A DNA stretch of 64,000 nucleotides, from positions 10,004,501 to 10,068,500 of the forward strand of contig NC_134368.1 of the NCBI RefSeq assembly GCF_035582795.1, in the 5' to 3' direction. The notes under the pieces were generated by a model, which had not been told where the DNA came from, made no database searches, and saw only the letters and a list, made by a program, of their open reading frames with translations. The position numbers were made by a program, and so were the translations under genes. This document shows positions 40,155-52,945 of this stretch, in pieces. The DNA is from Mycteria americana (Eukaryota; Chordata; Aves; Ciconiiformes; Ciconiidae). Within the stretch, counting starts at the first letter, position 1. Every line of letters begins with the position of its first letter.

Positions 40155-43100
40155 GATGTGTTTTCTAGCGGGAATAGGGTGAGAGACTAAAAGGGAGAAA
40201 TACAAACCCTTCTTTCTAGACAGATTTAATAAGGATTTGAGAATTATTAAAATAAATGTAATATTTAAACAAAATTAGGATTATTATTTAGTATTAAACA
40301 TCAATTTTTTTCCCCCTGAATGTTAAATAGAAGCAAAAGCAAGGTGAGAGTTGTCTAAACAATTACAGAACAAACTCCAACTAACAGAAAATCGTGATGC
40401 CTGTTGTAGGCTGTGGGAATATCAAAACATGTATTTTATTAGTGTTTGAGCATAGCCCAGTGATATGAAAAAAGCAAGAATGTTTTACTTGTCTAAAACA
40501 GGTATGTGCATAAGACCTCTAAAAGCACGGGATATGCCTAAGTCTGTGCATTACTTGCATAGACATGAAAAAGGAGCAGATGAACCTATAATTCTTGCTG
40601 AGGAAGTTTAGAGATCTCTCTAGAAATTGGGGGGCAAATGTTAATATGAACAGGGAGCAAAACTGTAAGGTAACTAGCTATATATGCAGTATTGTCTTTC
40701 AGAAAATCTCTACTTCGCAGCACAACAGATTTCCCATAGTAAATAGTTATATGAAATTCTTATCTGCTATTGTCCCTTACTCCTTCCTTCTTCACCACCT
40801 AATGAGCTCTGGTGGGTGGTAGGCAGATGCATATGGCAAACAGGATTCCTTTGTGGCCTGCCAAAAATACCTGCACAGTTGGAGGGGGCACCCCTCCATG
40901 CTCACCACGGTTGTTACCCTTCCCTGAGGATATGTCCCAGGAAGCACTTCCTAGATCCTGTTGATTTTTTTGGAGGATGGATAACAGGACCCCCACTCCC
41001 AACTTCAGACACATGGTCAGTTGCCCTATAGCTTGTGAAAGTGGCTGTGTAGCAATACCAAATCTGTGACACTCCTGCCAGAACCACCACGTTCATTACA
41101 CAGGCATGGCCTCGATTCCTCGTTCCACCCAGATGACAAGGCGAGCTGGCAGCAGAGGCAGCAAGGGACTGGGAAGATAAGATTCAGTGGGTGGAGGGGA
41201 AGGAGGTGCAATGCTTAATGCTCTGGGCTGTAAGCAGGAGGACGTGGGAGCATAATTAGCATTTGATGAGATGGGAGACAGGTTTGCCATTTCTCTGCTG
41301 CAAAATCATGTTTGTGTATGCAGTGTGATTCTATAAGCTACGTAGCGGTACAGGTCCATATACAGTATTTAAAAGTAGGATTATGCTTTTAGACTGTAGA
41401 ATCTGTTTCCATGGCAATCCCCACGTTGTCTCCTTGAATAGATTTAACAATGTGGGATTAACCTCATCTTTATTCACCACTGTTCAGTGTAAATCTGAAG
41501 AGAAAAAAAAAAAGACATTGCTGTGTAGCAAGTTGCATTGTTTCCGCTCAAGGGAGAAAACCAACAGATTATTAGTAGTTCTTTAAAAAATACTCCCATT
41601 CATCATCACAGATTTTTAGGAGAGGCTCCCAGGATACCAAAGCCTGTTGCTCTGTAAATGTTAGAGCCCAAAGGTAAAAGTTCAAGTGGTCGCTGGATTA
41701 CAGTCTTGCTCTGTATGTACGTCCAGGTCACAAGTTCACTCCTGTCTGTAATGTGCCAAAACCAAGCGGCGGTGGCTACACATTAGCAACAGCACAGAAA
41801 CGATCTGCCTTGGGTGCCTTTTCAAACAGTGCAGTCTAAAGCTACTCAGAGATTTCCATGACAGTAATAATGTGCTGTAAACAGTCATTCCAGATCCAGG
41901 GATAATTACCTGCTCAAATTCTAGTCAAAAAGTGGTATTTTAAAAGATTGCATAGGCTTGACCCAAATTAACAATACAAAATAATGTATTAGGTTGTCAT
42001 TAATTAAATTTGACATGCAGGCAGACAAGGAGAACCCAGCTGGGAGAGTACAAGCAGATAATTTTGAAAATCTCTTCAAATTGAGGAAAAAGCATTTGCA
42101 GTTCATAGTGAAAGTCACACAGATTCTAGTTTTAACCAGCAGATGGAGCTTATGTGAAACAAACAAGCGGAAAAGATGCATAATCATCGCACAAAGCAGT
42201 GTTTTGGGGCACTGCTGTCTACAGGACTGGAGGAGGACGTGGGGAAAAAGCTAGAAGGTTCTGGCCAAGGCAGGATCAAGCAGAGGAGGGAGGGCAGGCA
42301 GTGTTCAGACTATACATGTAGCGAAAAGGGAAAAACGTAGCTATAATGAGTAAACTGATTTAGACCTTGAGAAATATAGAGGAAAAATGGACAAAAGGAG
42401 TCTCTAGTGTTAAAAATGCACCTGTTAGTTCCAGCCAATATGAGAAGGTCTGAGATTTTGCTGCAAAATTACCAATCCTGTATTTAAGATAACCTATTAT
42501 GCCTCCAAATGCATCAATTTGATTTTATGAATGACAGGCTTTAAAAATACGTATTTAGAGTTATTCTTTGCCTCCAGGTTTTTTTGAGTCTGTAACGTTT
42601 GCAAGTTCCTGTCTGCAATTAGAAACACAGAAAGCCGACAATCTTATGCCATCATCTGCCTCTCAGAGTTAAGTCTTTAAGAAAACACCAAATGTTGTGT
42701 TACTGTCAATAAAAGCCCTAAATCTGCCACCTCTGCTTTCATAAAGACATCAAGAAGCGCATGCAACCAGGGAAGCCCTCCCCTGACCCCATCCCAGATT
42801 TTGTAGACCTGATCCTGCACTCCTTATATATCTCCAAATTCTTGGTGAAGTCAGCCAGTATTATAGGAGTGCTGGAAAAATAGGAGGCCGCTGCAAACCA
42901 GAGATACCTTTCAGTTTGTGTCCATTAAATAAACAGCAGAAGCACACCATTTTAGGAGAATTTTTACCTTTGTATTCTAAAACGGAGAAAAATGGGCTAC
43001 TTCCACGGGCCATTTTAGTGGCAATAACTTTCTTTAGCAATTTGGCAAGGCTGAGGCTGCTTATGATAAGCACTGGTTTAAAGGGGAGAGGATTACAGCC

Positions 43101-44957
43101 AGCACATGCACACAGATGTATGACTTGGTAGCAGGCAAAATGCTATGTAGTCCCATTGTCCCCCAGGCATATTCGGGCTTTGTCTGCCTCTAAGGAGGGA
43201 GGCAGAACTAAGCATTTTTGTTAAAAGAAGAAATAAGAAAGATACTGAAGATGGATAGGTTGATTTGCTGAAGCCTTATGCTTAAAATTCCTGCACAGAA
43301 TTTAGCCCTCTGGGGCCTCAGCTGTTGTTACGTCTTTCTTGCTGGTTTTGCTGATGATCTTATCAGTTCTGGCCCATATTTTTCCCTAACAATCAGCCTG
43401 AATGACCCTACCAGAATATGTCTTTCCAACCTTTGAATTGCTCTCTCTTGTTTACCTTTCAGATTTAAACTTTCTACCTTACATAATCCAGACGAAGCCT
43501 CTAACACAGATCTCACACTTTTTTATCCTGTTCTCCTTGACCTGACTAAGACTCCCATCTTCCGTGCTGCCATACAATGACCTCCCCATTCCAGCGTGCA
43601 AGCCCACAGCCCCTCCTTTATTCAAGTCAAAGAGCTGCTTTTCTCAAGAGGCCTCCCCACAGAGATAATGAAAAGCAGATTAAGAGATTTAAAAAAGGAG
43701 TTGGTTCCTTTGGAATGGTCAGTGCGCTTTCCCTTTCTACAACCGTCTTCTATACTGTAAATTTTCTAAATCAGTGTTTGTCTGGACGTCTGTGCCTTGA
43801 CCTCAGCAGGACCTAAGCTGTTGGGCCCCAATCCTACATATGCATATGCATGCCATGTCCCTTTGCTATCAGGAACCTTCACAGACACAGAGTGGTAAAG
43901 GAACAAGCGCAGTTATGTATTTGTAAAATCAAATCCTGGTGCTTGCCAGATAATATCATAAAAGTGTTGGAAAGGGCTAAAAATTAACATTTTTATCTTT
44001 GTTCTTGTGACACAGAAAGAATGGCAATGTCCAAGGCAAGTGAAGCAGCAGCTCTGTTGACAACACTTTGTTTGGACTGATTTGTAGGTATATGAGAATC
44101 TTGAGGGGAAATACCTGGTAAAATGTGATGTGAAGCTATAGAAAAATAACAAAGAGCCATCAACACAAGTACATCCCAGTGGTGCTTTGCCAGTATCCTG
44201 CCTTTTTCTTATGCAGCTGAATTTCAGGCATCAGAAACAGAAGACGCTTTGTCTGGGCTTTCCCATGTAATCAGCAACCTCTCTCCTGCCTGTCTTAGGC
44301 CTCTATTCACTTTATTACTATTATAGTATCCCCTAGAGACAGACTTAGGAGGCATTCACCCCCAAACGTCCTGTTACCTTAAAGCGATTAGTTATTTTCT
44401 CAGTAATGCATTACATGCTCTAATCCTGGTTATGTGATTGTATAAAGTGTGGTAGCAAGTTATATGCGTATATAAGAAAATACAAAGTTGGCATAAAAGA
44501 GTTTTACTGTTGGATTTTATCAGTATCCAGGGGAAGTAAAGTTCCCCAAACCAGGTGCTCTCCTCTGAAAGCAACTTCAAGAGGGGACTTTGTGTACAAA
44601 CTGAAGCCTTAGCTGGAGGCTGCAAATATCTAGCAGTTCATCAGCTGGATAGAGCGAGAGGAACTCGTTGGGACTAATCTGAGCAACAGGTAAAAGCCAT
44701 CCAGACTGCTCATCAGTCAGGGTGACAAGCCCCACACTCATTCCAGTAAGACATATATCGATCATTTTCTTTTTTAATCACTAATCCAACAGCTGAAAGA
44801 GGAAATACACCCAACAGACATGAACAAAAAGACTCCATTCCCCCTTGGCTCAGCCAGCAGTGCTTTCCTGTCGTGCCAAGGGAACAACCTCCTCCCCTTT
44901 CTGAGGCCTCTCCTCCCAAGGAACAGACATCTAACTCTCCCTGAGTGGGAAGCCTCT
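40155..44957. other. intergenic
   Basis: Unique-looking sequence of moderate GC content. No exon, RNA gene or clear transposon was recognised on either strand. Confidence 0.55.
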
Positions 44958-45022
44958 TTCAGCGTGCCAGCTGGGAATCAGGGCCCTGGGCTCAATCCCA
45001 GCACCTGTGCCTAGTTTTCTTA
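44958..45022 (+). mobile_element. possible MIR-like SINE fragment
   Basis: The segment gccagctgggaatcaggg, then ccctgggctcaatcccagca, resembles the B-box half of tRNA-derived MIR-type SINEs. Only about 60 bp can be aligned by eye, so this is weak. Confidence 0.35.
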
Positions 45023-48000
45023 CAGAGCACAGCCAGCTGCTCTTCCAGGTCCACAAATGTGCTGTATACCCTATTTCTTTTCATTTCTATGTATTGCTTT
45101 GGATAAGCAATGCAAGTGTGTTGCTTATATTTGGATTTTTGCAAATACACTATTTTACATTTACCTTAACCTCGTTTGTGTTAAGGATCATATCAGTGTA
45201 CTAGCAAACAGAGCCATGCCATGTTTTCAGTAATCCTTAAACCAGGGTTGTTGAACCAGTAGTGCCCAGAACCCCTGTACTATTTTTGAGGGGGAATTTG
45301 AAGGTGAGCAGGATATAACCACAGGCCACTTCGGAAACTAGTAACATGGAGTTTGGGAGGAAGAAGTGTTTTTGATGGCTGGTGTTTGTTAGCGAACTTT
45401 TCTGGCATTAAGCATGGTAGCAGAGAGTATAGTTGACCCTGAGGGTTCACAGGCATTAGATAATTGCTTTGGCTCTGACTTAGTTCACAGCATGTTAGAC
45501 TAGTCATTTCTATCTGTGGCACCGAACTATCAACTGCAAACTTCCTGTGTGGAAATAATTATGCATCTTTTCCGAGTTTGCATTATGTACTTATTTATCC
45601 AACAGTTCTTATGCAGAGAGGCAAGGTTAGGGTTAAGAGCAGGCTGTTGTCACTGCTAATAGCTTGACTCTGAAAAGCCCTCATATCATTCAAAAATCCT
45701 CGTATAAACAGGAGCCAGACTGGTGCTTGCATTCTGTACTGCAACAGGAAGGGGATACACAGAGGTCTGGAAAATAATGAAGGTGGGAGGAAAGTGAATA
45801 GAAAATGGTTATTATCAATGCTTATAATACCGTATTAATTCAGTCAGTTTATCAGGGAGCAGGGTTTAAAAAAGAAGAGAAGGAAATACATTTTCATATG
45901 AACTCGTTGCCACAGGATGTTCTGAAACCCCAAAATATAAATAAATAGGTTCAAAAAGAAAATAGACAAATTCAAGGGAGCTAGGCTTAACGAAGTCTCT
46001 GACACATGCTCGTCTAGATGCAACGTCTGGTTTGGAAGTTAGGAGTTCCCTAAACTACTGATTTTCAGAAGCAGGAATGACACAAGCAGGTAAGAGCTCC
46101 TTTTTCTATGCCCTGTTTCCAATTCTAAGCATCCATTACTACTTCCCTTCTTGGTTTCCCTTGAGGAAAGGGCATGCCTGAGCCTGCTTTGAATTTTAAA
46201 AGCCTTCTCCATTCTGCAAATAGAGGTGAGAATAAGAGACCGTAAATGATTACCCATGGGCAGCTAATGAAAAATGTAGGATGCGAGTCCTAAATTGGAA
46301 CCAAAGAGGTGTCTGAGGTGGGCCGAAGGGTCACTGTTGGTGGGTCTCAAGCCACTTGACTTGAAGCATGCATGGCTCACCCCATGCTGGGGGGCTATGG
46401 CAGTTCAGTTAGTCCTAGACAAGCACAACGCTGTTTCTGCCATCTTTACAACTCCAGGTGTTGCTGTCATCAACAAAAGAACAAACAGATTAACAGAGAT
46501 GGGGATTTTTTTGAAGAAAAGTGTGATGAAAACCAGGTCAGAAAGGGAAAGGATTTCAGTCCAGTTGGTAACTTACACAGAACTTTGCAGCACAAAACTC
46601 TACCAGGGTAGGGAACCTGCATCTTCTTTGGCTTTCTTACCCCAGTGTTTCCTCTTTGGACTTTACAAAATCCAACTTCTGCCATAATCCAGCTGGCAAC
46701 AAGTTACAGTCTATCTCCCTCTAGTGGGTAATTACCCATGAAAGCCACGAGGAGAGGTGCGTTAAAAGTGTGCCTTGCACTTACTTTCCATTATCTTCTT
46801 TCCTCAGTTTGCTTTCTTCTTCTTTCCTCTGTGATCTTTCTCACAAATACATTCAGTGTTTTCTTGATACCCTCTAAACATCATGTCTGCTCTTCCTCCA
46901 TTCATGTGCTATGCGAGGAGTTGGGCTGTTTGAGGGTTTTCTATTTGACTTTGATGTAAGTGGAAATGAAAGTAAAGAAGCTGCCCAAGAATGAATTTTA
47001 AATGAAATATTCTAGAGATTGGTGGTGTTTGCACAGAGGCACATGTGCAACCCCCAGTACGCTGGAGATTTAGAAATCTGGGAAACATAAAACCCTAAGG
47101 CCTACCCAAATTGGGTTCCTGAGGTTTGTAATTGATTTTTTCTATCTGGAGTCAGTCAAAAGAAATTTACAGTTGGGTTTTCTTATCCTTAAAGTTGATT
47201 TATTTGGGTGGAAAATCTTCTGCATTCTGCTTAGTAGTTTATTCGCTTTGCATTTGTTGTTCCATTACCAAAAATATTAACAGTAAAATACATAAGCCAG
47301 CTGTGTTATATCTAAAGTTAGCTCTCTAACAGCAACAGTTAACTACCAAAGAGTATTCCCAGAGCAGAGCTGACATTAATTGAGAAAGATAGTGCTCTCA
47401 AATATGTCGAGACAAGATGCTATAGAAATTGATTTAACCAGACCATGCCTTTTTTCTATGGAACTGCATTTCTCTCCTTTGTAGAGCATATAGGCTAGAT
47501 ACCATTGCTGTTACTCCATTGAGATTAATGGAAATATATTAGGGAAGAATCTCAAAGGTGTTTCCTTTCTGATTACTCTGATTTTTTTGTCTGGTTAAGC
47601 ACATTTCAAAAAACAAGATGAACAAGCCAATATTGTCCAAATGAAAAATGACAGATCTGGTTGAAAAAAAGATTTTAGGTCAGGCTTTGATAATAATACA
47701 TTTCTCGAGTGATAGTAGGCTTCGTATTAATCATTATCTGTTATCTTTCTGTTTAAAACTTCGAGTTATCTAAATAAACCAACAGGAAATACATTTTGGT
47801 CCAGTCCAAGTATTTCCTAGATTCCTTGAGGCACTGATCTTTTTCTCAATCCACTGTGGTAATGGTGTTCCTCAAAAGTCACTAATTAGAATCCCAATAG
47901 AGTCTTTACTATGGCAAACTTAAGTATCACAAGGATAATGAATGAAATGAAGATAAACTGAAATTTAACTGAAACAAAGTAAGATCATGGATTATTTGTT

Positions 48001-48769
48001 CAAAGCAAATTGTGCTCCTACTAACACCTATGCAATCCATATATTTACATTATTTTGTGAAACAGCATCATACAAAAATAATTTTGCTATATAGTATTAT
48101 CAGGGTTATCAACAGAGTCATTTTACTTACGTGGGTAAAAAAATATTGTAGCTTTTGCTCCCTTTATAACTGAGATGTCAACATACCTAATTTCATTTCC
48201 CTGTAATAACGATGAAATGAATTCCAGTCCTTCTCCTATATCAGTAGCAACATATTTTTATTCAGCTGAGACATTTCATAAACCTGCTGAAGGTAAGAAT
48301 TGCAGACAGTGCTGAGCCAGGATGTGAAGGCAGGGAGAAGGTACTGCAGAAGAAATTTATGGATTTTGTCTCCAGAGCTTTACATGCATTGATGTCCAGG
48401 AAAAAAGAATCCAGTGGCTATCAGCTTTCAAGACCAGCTTGTAGAGCTGACAGTAAGAAAATGTTCTTTTGCTTCCAAATTGAGTACATTTGTTTTACAA
48501 TTTATTAAGACACTGTAAACAAGAAACTTACAGTGCCACATCCTGTTCTTTATTTAGGTTGGATGAGAGCTTCATTTGGCATTACAGAAACTAGAAGCGC
48601 ACTGGGCTAAACCAAAGGCCTGTGAGTCCCTTTATCCAATCTGTGGTCATAGTCAGAAACGAGTGCTTAGGGAAAGAGTATGAGAAATAGGGCAAGCATA
48701 GACTGTTGCTGCCGTTAGCCTACTCTGCCTACAGCAGTGACTGTTGTATTTCATCGCTGCTGATAAAGA
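45023..48769. other. intergenic
   Basis: AT-rich, without recognised elements. A 130-codon plus-strand open frame at 46295-46687 has no recognisable family. Confidence 0.55.
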
Positions 48770-48885
48770 AACACAGAAGGTAGTCTAGTGGTCTGAGCAC
48801 AGAGCTGGGAGCTATGAATCTGCGTGTTTCAGTCTTGCCTCTGTCACCAAGGTTACTTGTATATTGCTGTGTCCCAGCTCACGTG
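48770..48885 (+). mobile_element. MIR-like tRNA-derived SINE
   Basis: A-box-like tctagtggtctgagcac is followed by agagctgggagctatgaatc, a degraded B box gtttcagtcttgcctctgtc, and a core-like attgctgtgtccc. This is the usual order of MIR elements, which are ancient and shared by amniotes. No duplication at the ends is visible. Confidence 0.55.
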
Positions 48886-51800
48886 CATGTGTGCTTGTGG
48901 CAAACCTGTTTTCAAGCCTCTGCACTGCAGAGGTACACACAACCTACGCTTATGTACCCATGCTTGCATTCATGCTGTAGTTGGCCAGGTCTGGTATTAT
49001 GGTTTGGAGAGATTTGTTTCTCCCTAATGAGCTGCTTAACATCTGTGATTGTTTCCTGAAGAGCTGCAGAGTATCCCGGTGCACTTCTTATTGTGCCCCT
49101 TTATCTCTCCCCATTCCTTCTGGTTCTTCTGTTTTTCACATGGTTATCATCACTGGTCTTTGTGGTCCTTGTGCTTTGTCTTAAGCTTGTCATCCCTCAG
49201 TTCTTACACTCCAGAACAGCAGGCTCAGTGCAGTGTAAAAACTCTGCAAATGTTTTCCCCAACTGCGTAGCTCAAGTCAAGGTCAATCTGTCAGGTAGGA
49301 TGGACTCTTTCAAATGTCCCAGCTGAAGCTGCTCATAAAAAGGTGATGCTGTTAGATTTCCAGTACAACCAGAAAGATAATGGTTAAGTCACCTCCTTAA
49401 AAATTCCTGTTAAAAATTTTGTTTAAAAACTATGCTCTACCTTGCTTCAGGACTGCAACTCCCAGCACCATGAGATCACTCTTTAATGGACCCTCAGAAA
49501 ATGAATCCATCAGCTGCAGGCTCACTTCTGGTGAGCTCACAACTTCACCATTGCTCCTGAAACTCTGCCACCTCCTCCGCAACTGTCTCCTCCAGTGCAA
49601 CCATTGTTCGCACCTCCATTGATCTACTATCCTTCCAGAAACAAGACGTGGCGGACTGCAAGCTCCACACCCAGGGCACTGCTCAGAACATCATGATGCA
49701 GGCAGGTAGATGGGGAGTTGCCAGAATTCCTGTTTCCATCTTTAACCTTGCAATAGAGAGCCTTTACCAGTTTGATGCATTACTTGCCCTCCACAGCCGT
49801 TGGGCATGTCCTCATTTCTGCAAGCTGATTCAAGCTGACTGGATCGAAGGGCAGATTTGAGGTATTTCTCCCCAAATCTTTACACCTCAGGTTGAGCAGA
49901 ACCCTGGAGAGCTCCTCCTCCCTGCGGATCAGGGCAGGGGTGCACAGAAACTGGAGTAAGCCACGTGCAAATCAGGGTTGAGTGGTAACCAAATATGTCT
50001 AACCCAGGGGGAAGCTGGTGGGAAGAGCTGAGTCAGTGAAAGGGAAGTAAGCAAGCAAACAGGCTGGCATATGCAGGCCCTGGTATATTGGCATGTCAGT
50101 GGAGGGCTGTGTATAGTAAATAAATGAATACAGGTACACACGCTTTAGCTATTTCCCCAGGGTAAAGTGAGTAGGAGTGTGTTCAAAGAGTAATATTTGC
50201 TTTATACTGTCCTGCGAGCACAGGTTCAATATATACATTAGGAAGTATTTATAGGTTGTATGTGTGAATGATCAAGGAATTTAGACAACAACCTGAATAA
50301 TCAGCAGTATACACCAAATCCCATCAGTCTGATCCCAATCTCAAGTTCCTTATTTCTCAGTGTTATAATTTCACAAGCAATTAAAATGGCTACTTAGCTA
50401 CGTTATGTTATTATAAGCAACATCACTTGTCAAGTATTTTAAGTATGAAAAGTGATGTTAATTGTTAGGCATTACTACCCAGGTAAAAATTACACCCCAG
50501 TGTTAAGAATGCACAACAATATACCATTAACTTGTTTAATGTAATAGCTTTGAAAGAGTGATATGTTTTTCTTTTATATTTCTACTACAAGACCTTTGTT
50601 ATTACTTTGTTCATTAAAATTCTTTCTGCAATAAAGATTATTCAATGACTTTGCAAACCAACCTCATCCCTAGAATATTATAATTTGACAATTTCAAGGC
50701 TTTTCGACGCAGACCCTTGCATATATGTCATATATCGCATTGCAGATTTCATCCAATAGCAGAAAATGTACTCTGAATGCAATATCATCTTATCAGTATT
50801 CTAGCACCATAAGCTTTCTCACTGCAAGCAGGGTGCTGTTCATTACAATGAAACTGAAAATGGAATAACTGAAGGATTGATTTATACGACCTTCACTCAG
50901 GAATGTTCTAATTCTGACATAATCTCTCTGACTGAAATCCTAAACACTGTATAATTTTGATTTATTACCCTTAAAAGAAGGAGCTTAGATCTATAGATCA
51001 ACAGAATACCTAGCATGAAAGAGAGTGGTGCAACAGCTCAGGAAGACTGCAAGAAAATGCAGAGTGATCATGTGACTTTACTCCAAACATTGTCTCAGCC
51101 AGCAAATCCAAGAACGGGGCTGAAAGCAAGTGGAAAAACATTATGCGGATGTTTTCACAAATCCACTCCGTCACTTAGAAATCTCTCTTGATTATATACA
51201 TTTTTATAGCAAAGATAAGGCATGTTAATAAGTTAAAGCATGAACCAATCTGTTTACTAGAAGTTGCAGGAAATGTTTGTTAAAACAGCTAATTTATGGC
51301 AAAACAGGGCCAGAGCTTGATTCCCGATACACTACACAAAAGGCTGCTTTACCAGGCAGCTCCGTTTTCCTCCCGCACCAGCAGTATAACCTATTCTATG
51401 CTATTCTGTCCTAACACCCGCCTGTCACAGGGGCCTGGGGAAGGCTTATCTATGGTGCGAGGGTCTCTTGGACCCTCTGACTGCTAGCAGGTGAAAGCTA
51501 GAGCAGCCCTACAGTGTGCTGCTTAAAAATTATAGCTGATGTCTTTAAAGCAAAGTAGCTGGATCTAAATCAAGTAGAATCTTATTGAATTGAAAGGTGA
51601 ATCAGGTTGGTTGTGTTACTACTTGGATGTTTTTGGTGAGGTAAAGAGCGCAATTAGAAGAGAGGACAGACAGATACAAACTATTCACAACAAACTGGTT
51701 GATAAATGTACATTAAAAGCCTAATGAACGCAGTTTTAATACCTTCCAGAATTGAAATCAACAGGTCATTTAATTTTAAGCAGACTAAGAAACAGAAATC

Positions 51801-52889
51801 TGCCCTCCACCCGTGCCTTTTTTCTGTTCTTAGTGTTGGGTGAAATGAAGCTTGCCTCCTTCCCTCCCACACACTCAGCTCACAGTTCCCACTTAGCCAC
51901 TTCCCAGTCCTGTTTTGGACAAATCTTTATCTTACCGCCCTTCTCTTGCAAATCCTTCTTCTCTAGAGCACTTAACATCCTCCTCTTTCACAAAATCCAC
52001 CTTTTACAAGTGGTACCTAATCAATCTTACTTTATCCTAGCTGGAAAATGGAGGGTGTTATTTTAGAAAAAATATTCTTTTTATTCAGTGCATTTTGTGG
52101 CTGGCATGAATACTTTGTTTAATTCTAGCAGATGGTAGTCTTCTCTGTGCAGGAACATTTGTCTGCTTCACTGTATTGCACAATGCTAGTCCAAGCATAT
52201 TATTCTCACCTATGAATGGGCCTGTTCCTTATTACTCCCAAAGATCAAACATTACACAATTCCTCCAGTATTTTTCATTTACAGACAGTCTGAGCTACAG
52301 CTACTGCAGCCACTGTAAAAGCACTACAGCCTCAGAGAGATTATTCCTTCCTTCCTGAATACGATAGAGTGGATATACCAGGAACTAAATTTGTGCTTAG
52401 GGCATAGCAGGAAGTGCCTGATTCTTTTTATGTATTTCTAGAAAGGAAAAAGAAAAGAAAAAATAAAACAAACCAAAAAGAACTTGGGTGGAATCAAATT
52501 TAGGACATTTATTCCCTCAGCTATATGGACACAGTTTTCAAGAGTAATAAAATAAATTATTTATATCAAAAACTGTTTTCTACTAGAATGACATAAAGGC
52601 CTGTAAGCAGTGGACAAAAGAGAAAAAAACAGTGCATATTATTTTTACAATCAATTAGCACCATAATCATATATGGTGCATATCAACATATAGGAACCCA
52701 ATACAGACAATATTTGATTCTTTGGACTAGAAAACTTAATGTAAAGCCAAGTTCTGCAAACCAATCCTGGCACGCTTGATTTTCAGCATGAGCTGTTTAT
52801 TGAATTCTCAAATGAATGTATTTATCGGTAGGAAAATCAAAACAGCAGAGGAAGTAATATAGTCTTAGATTTCCCAATGGTGAATTCAT
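48886..52889. other. intergenic
   Basis: It includes an SBS-like site at 49450-49472 and otherwise no recognised element. Confidence 0.55.
49450..49472 (+). promoter_or_regulatory. distal ZNF143/THAP11-like site
   Basis: ggactgcaactcccagcacc, then atg, compares with GGACTACAACTCCCAGCATG. It has one change in ACTACA and a short insertion before ATG. It lies 12 kb upstream of LETM1, outside any CpG island. Confidence 0.35.
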
Positions 52890-52945
52890 TAGCAGAGTCA
52901 ATTCTGGTCTCAGCCTGGCATCTTATCCACCAGACAACACTTGCT
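52890..52945 (-). mobile_element. possible MIR-like SINE fragment
   Basis: The minus strand reads tggtggataagatgccaggc, then tgagaccagaattgactctg, with A- and B-box-like spacing as in a tRNA-derived SINE. The match is short and degraded. Confidence 0.3.

Noticed and set aside
46295-46687. A 130-codon plus-strand frame
   Set aside because: No recognisable domain or splice signals; unremarkable composition.
51380-51415. Cctattctatgctattctgt, resembling a CR1 tail repeat
   Set aside because: Only two imperfect units and no CR1 body next to it.
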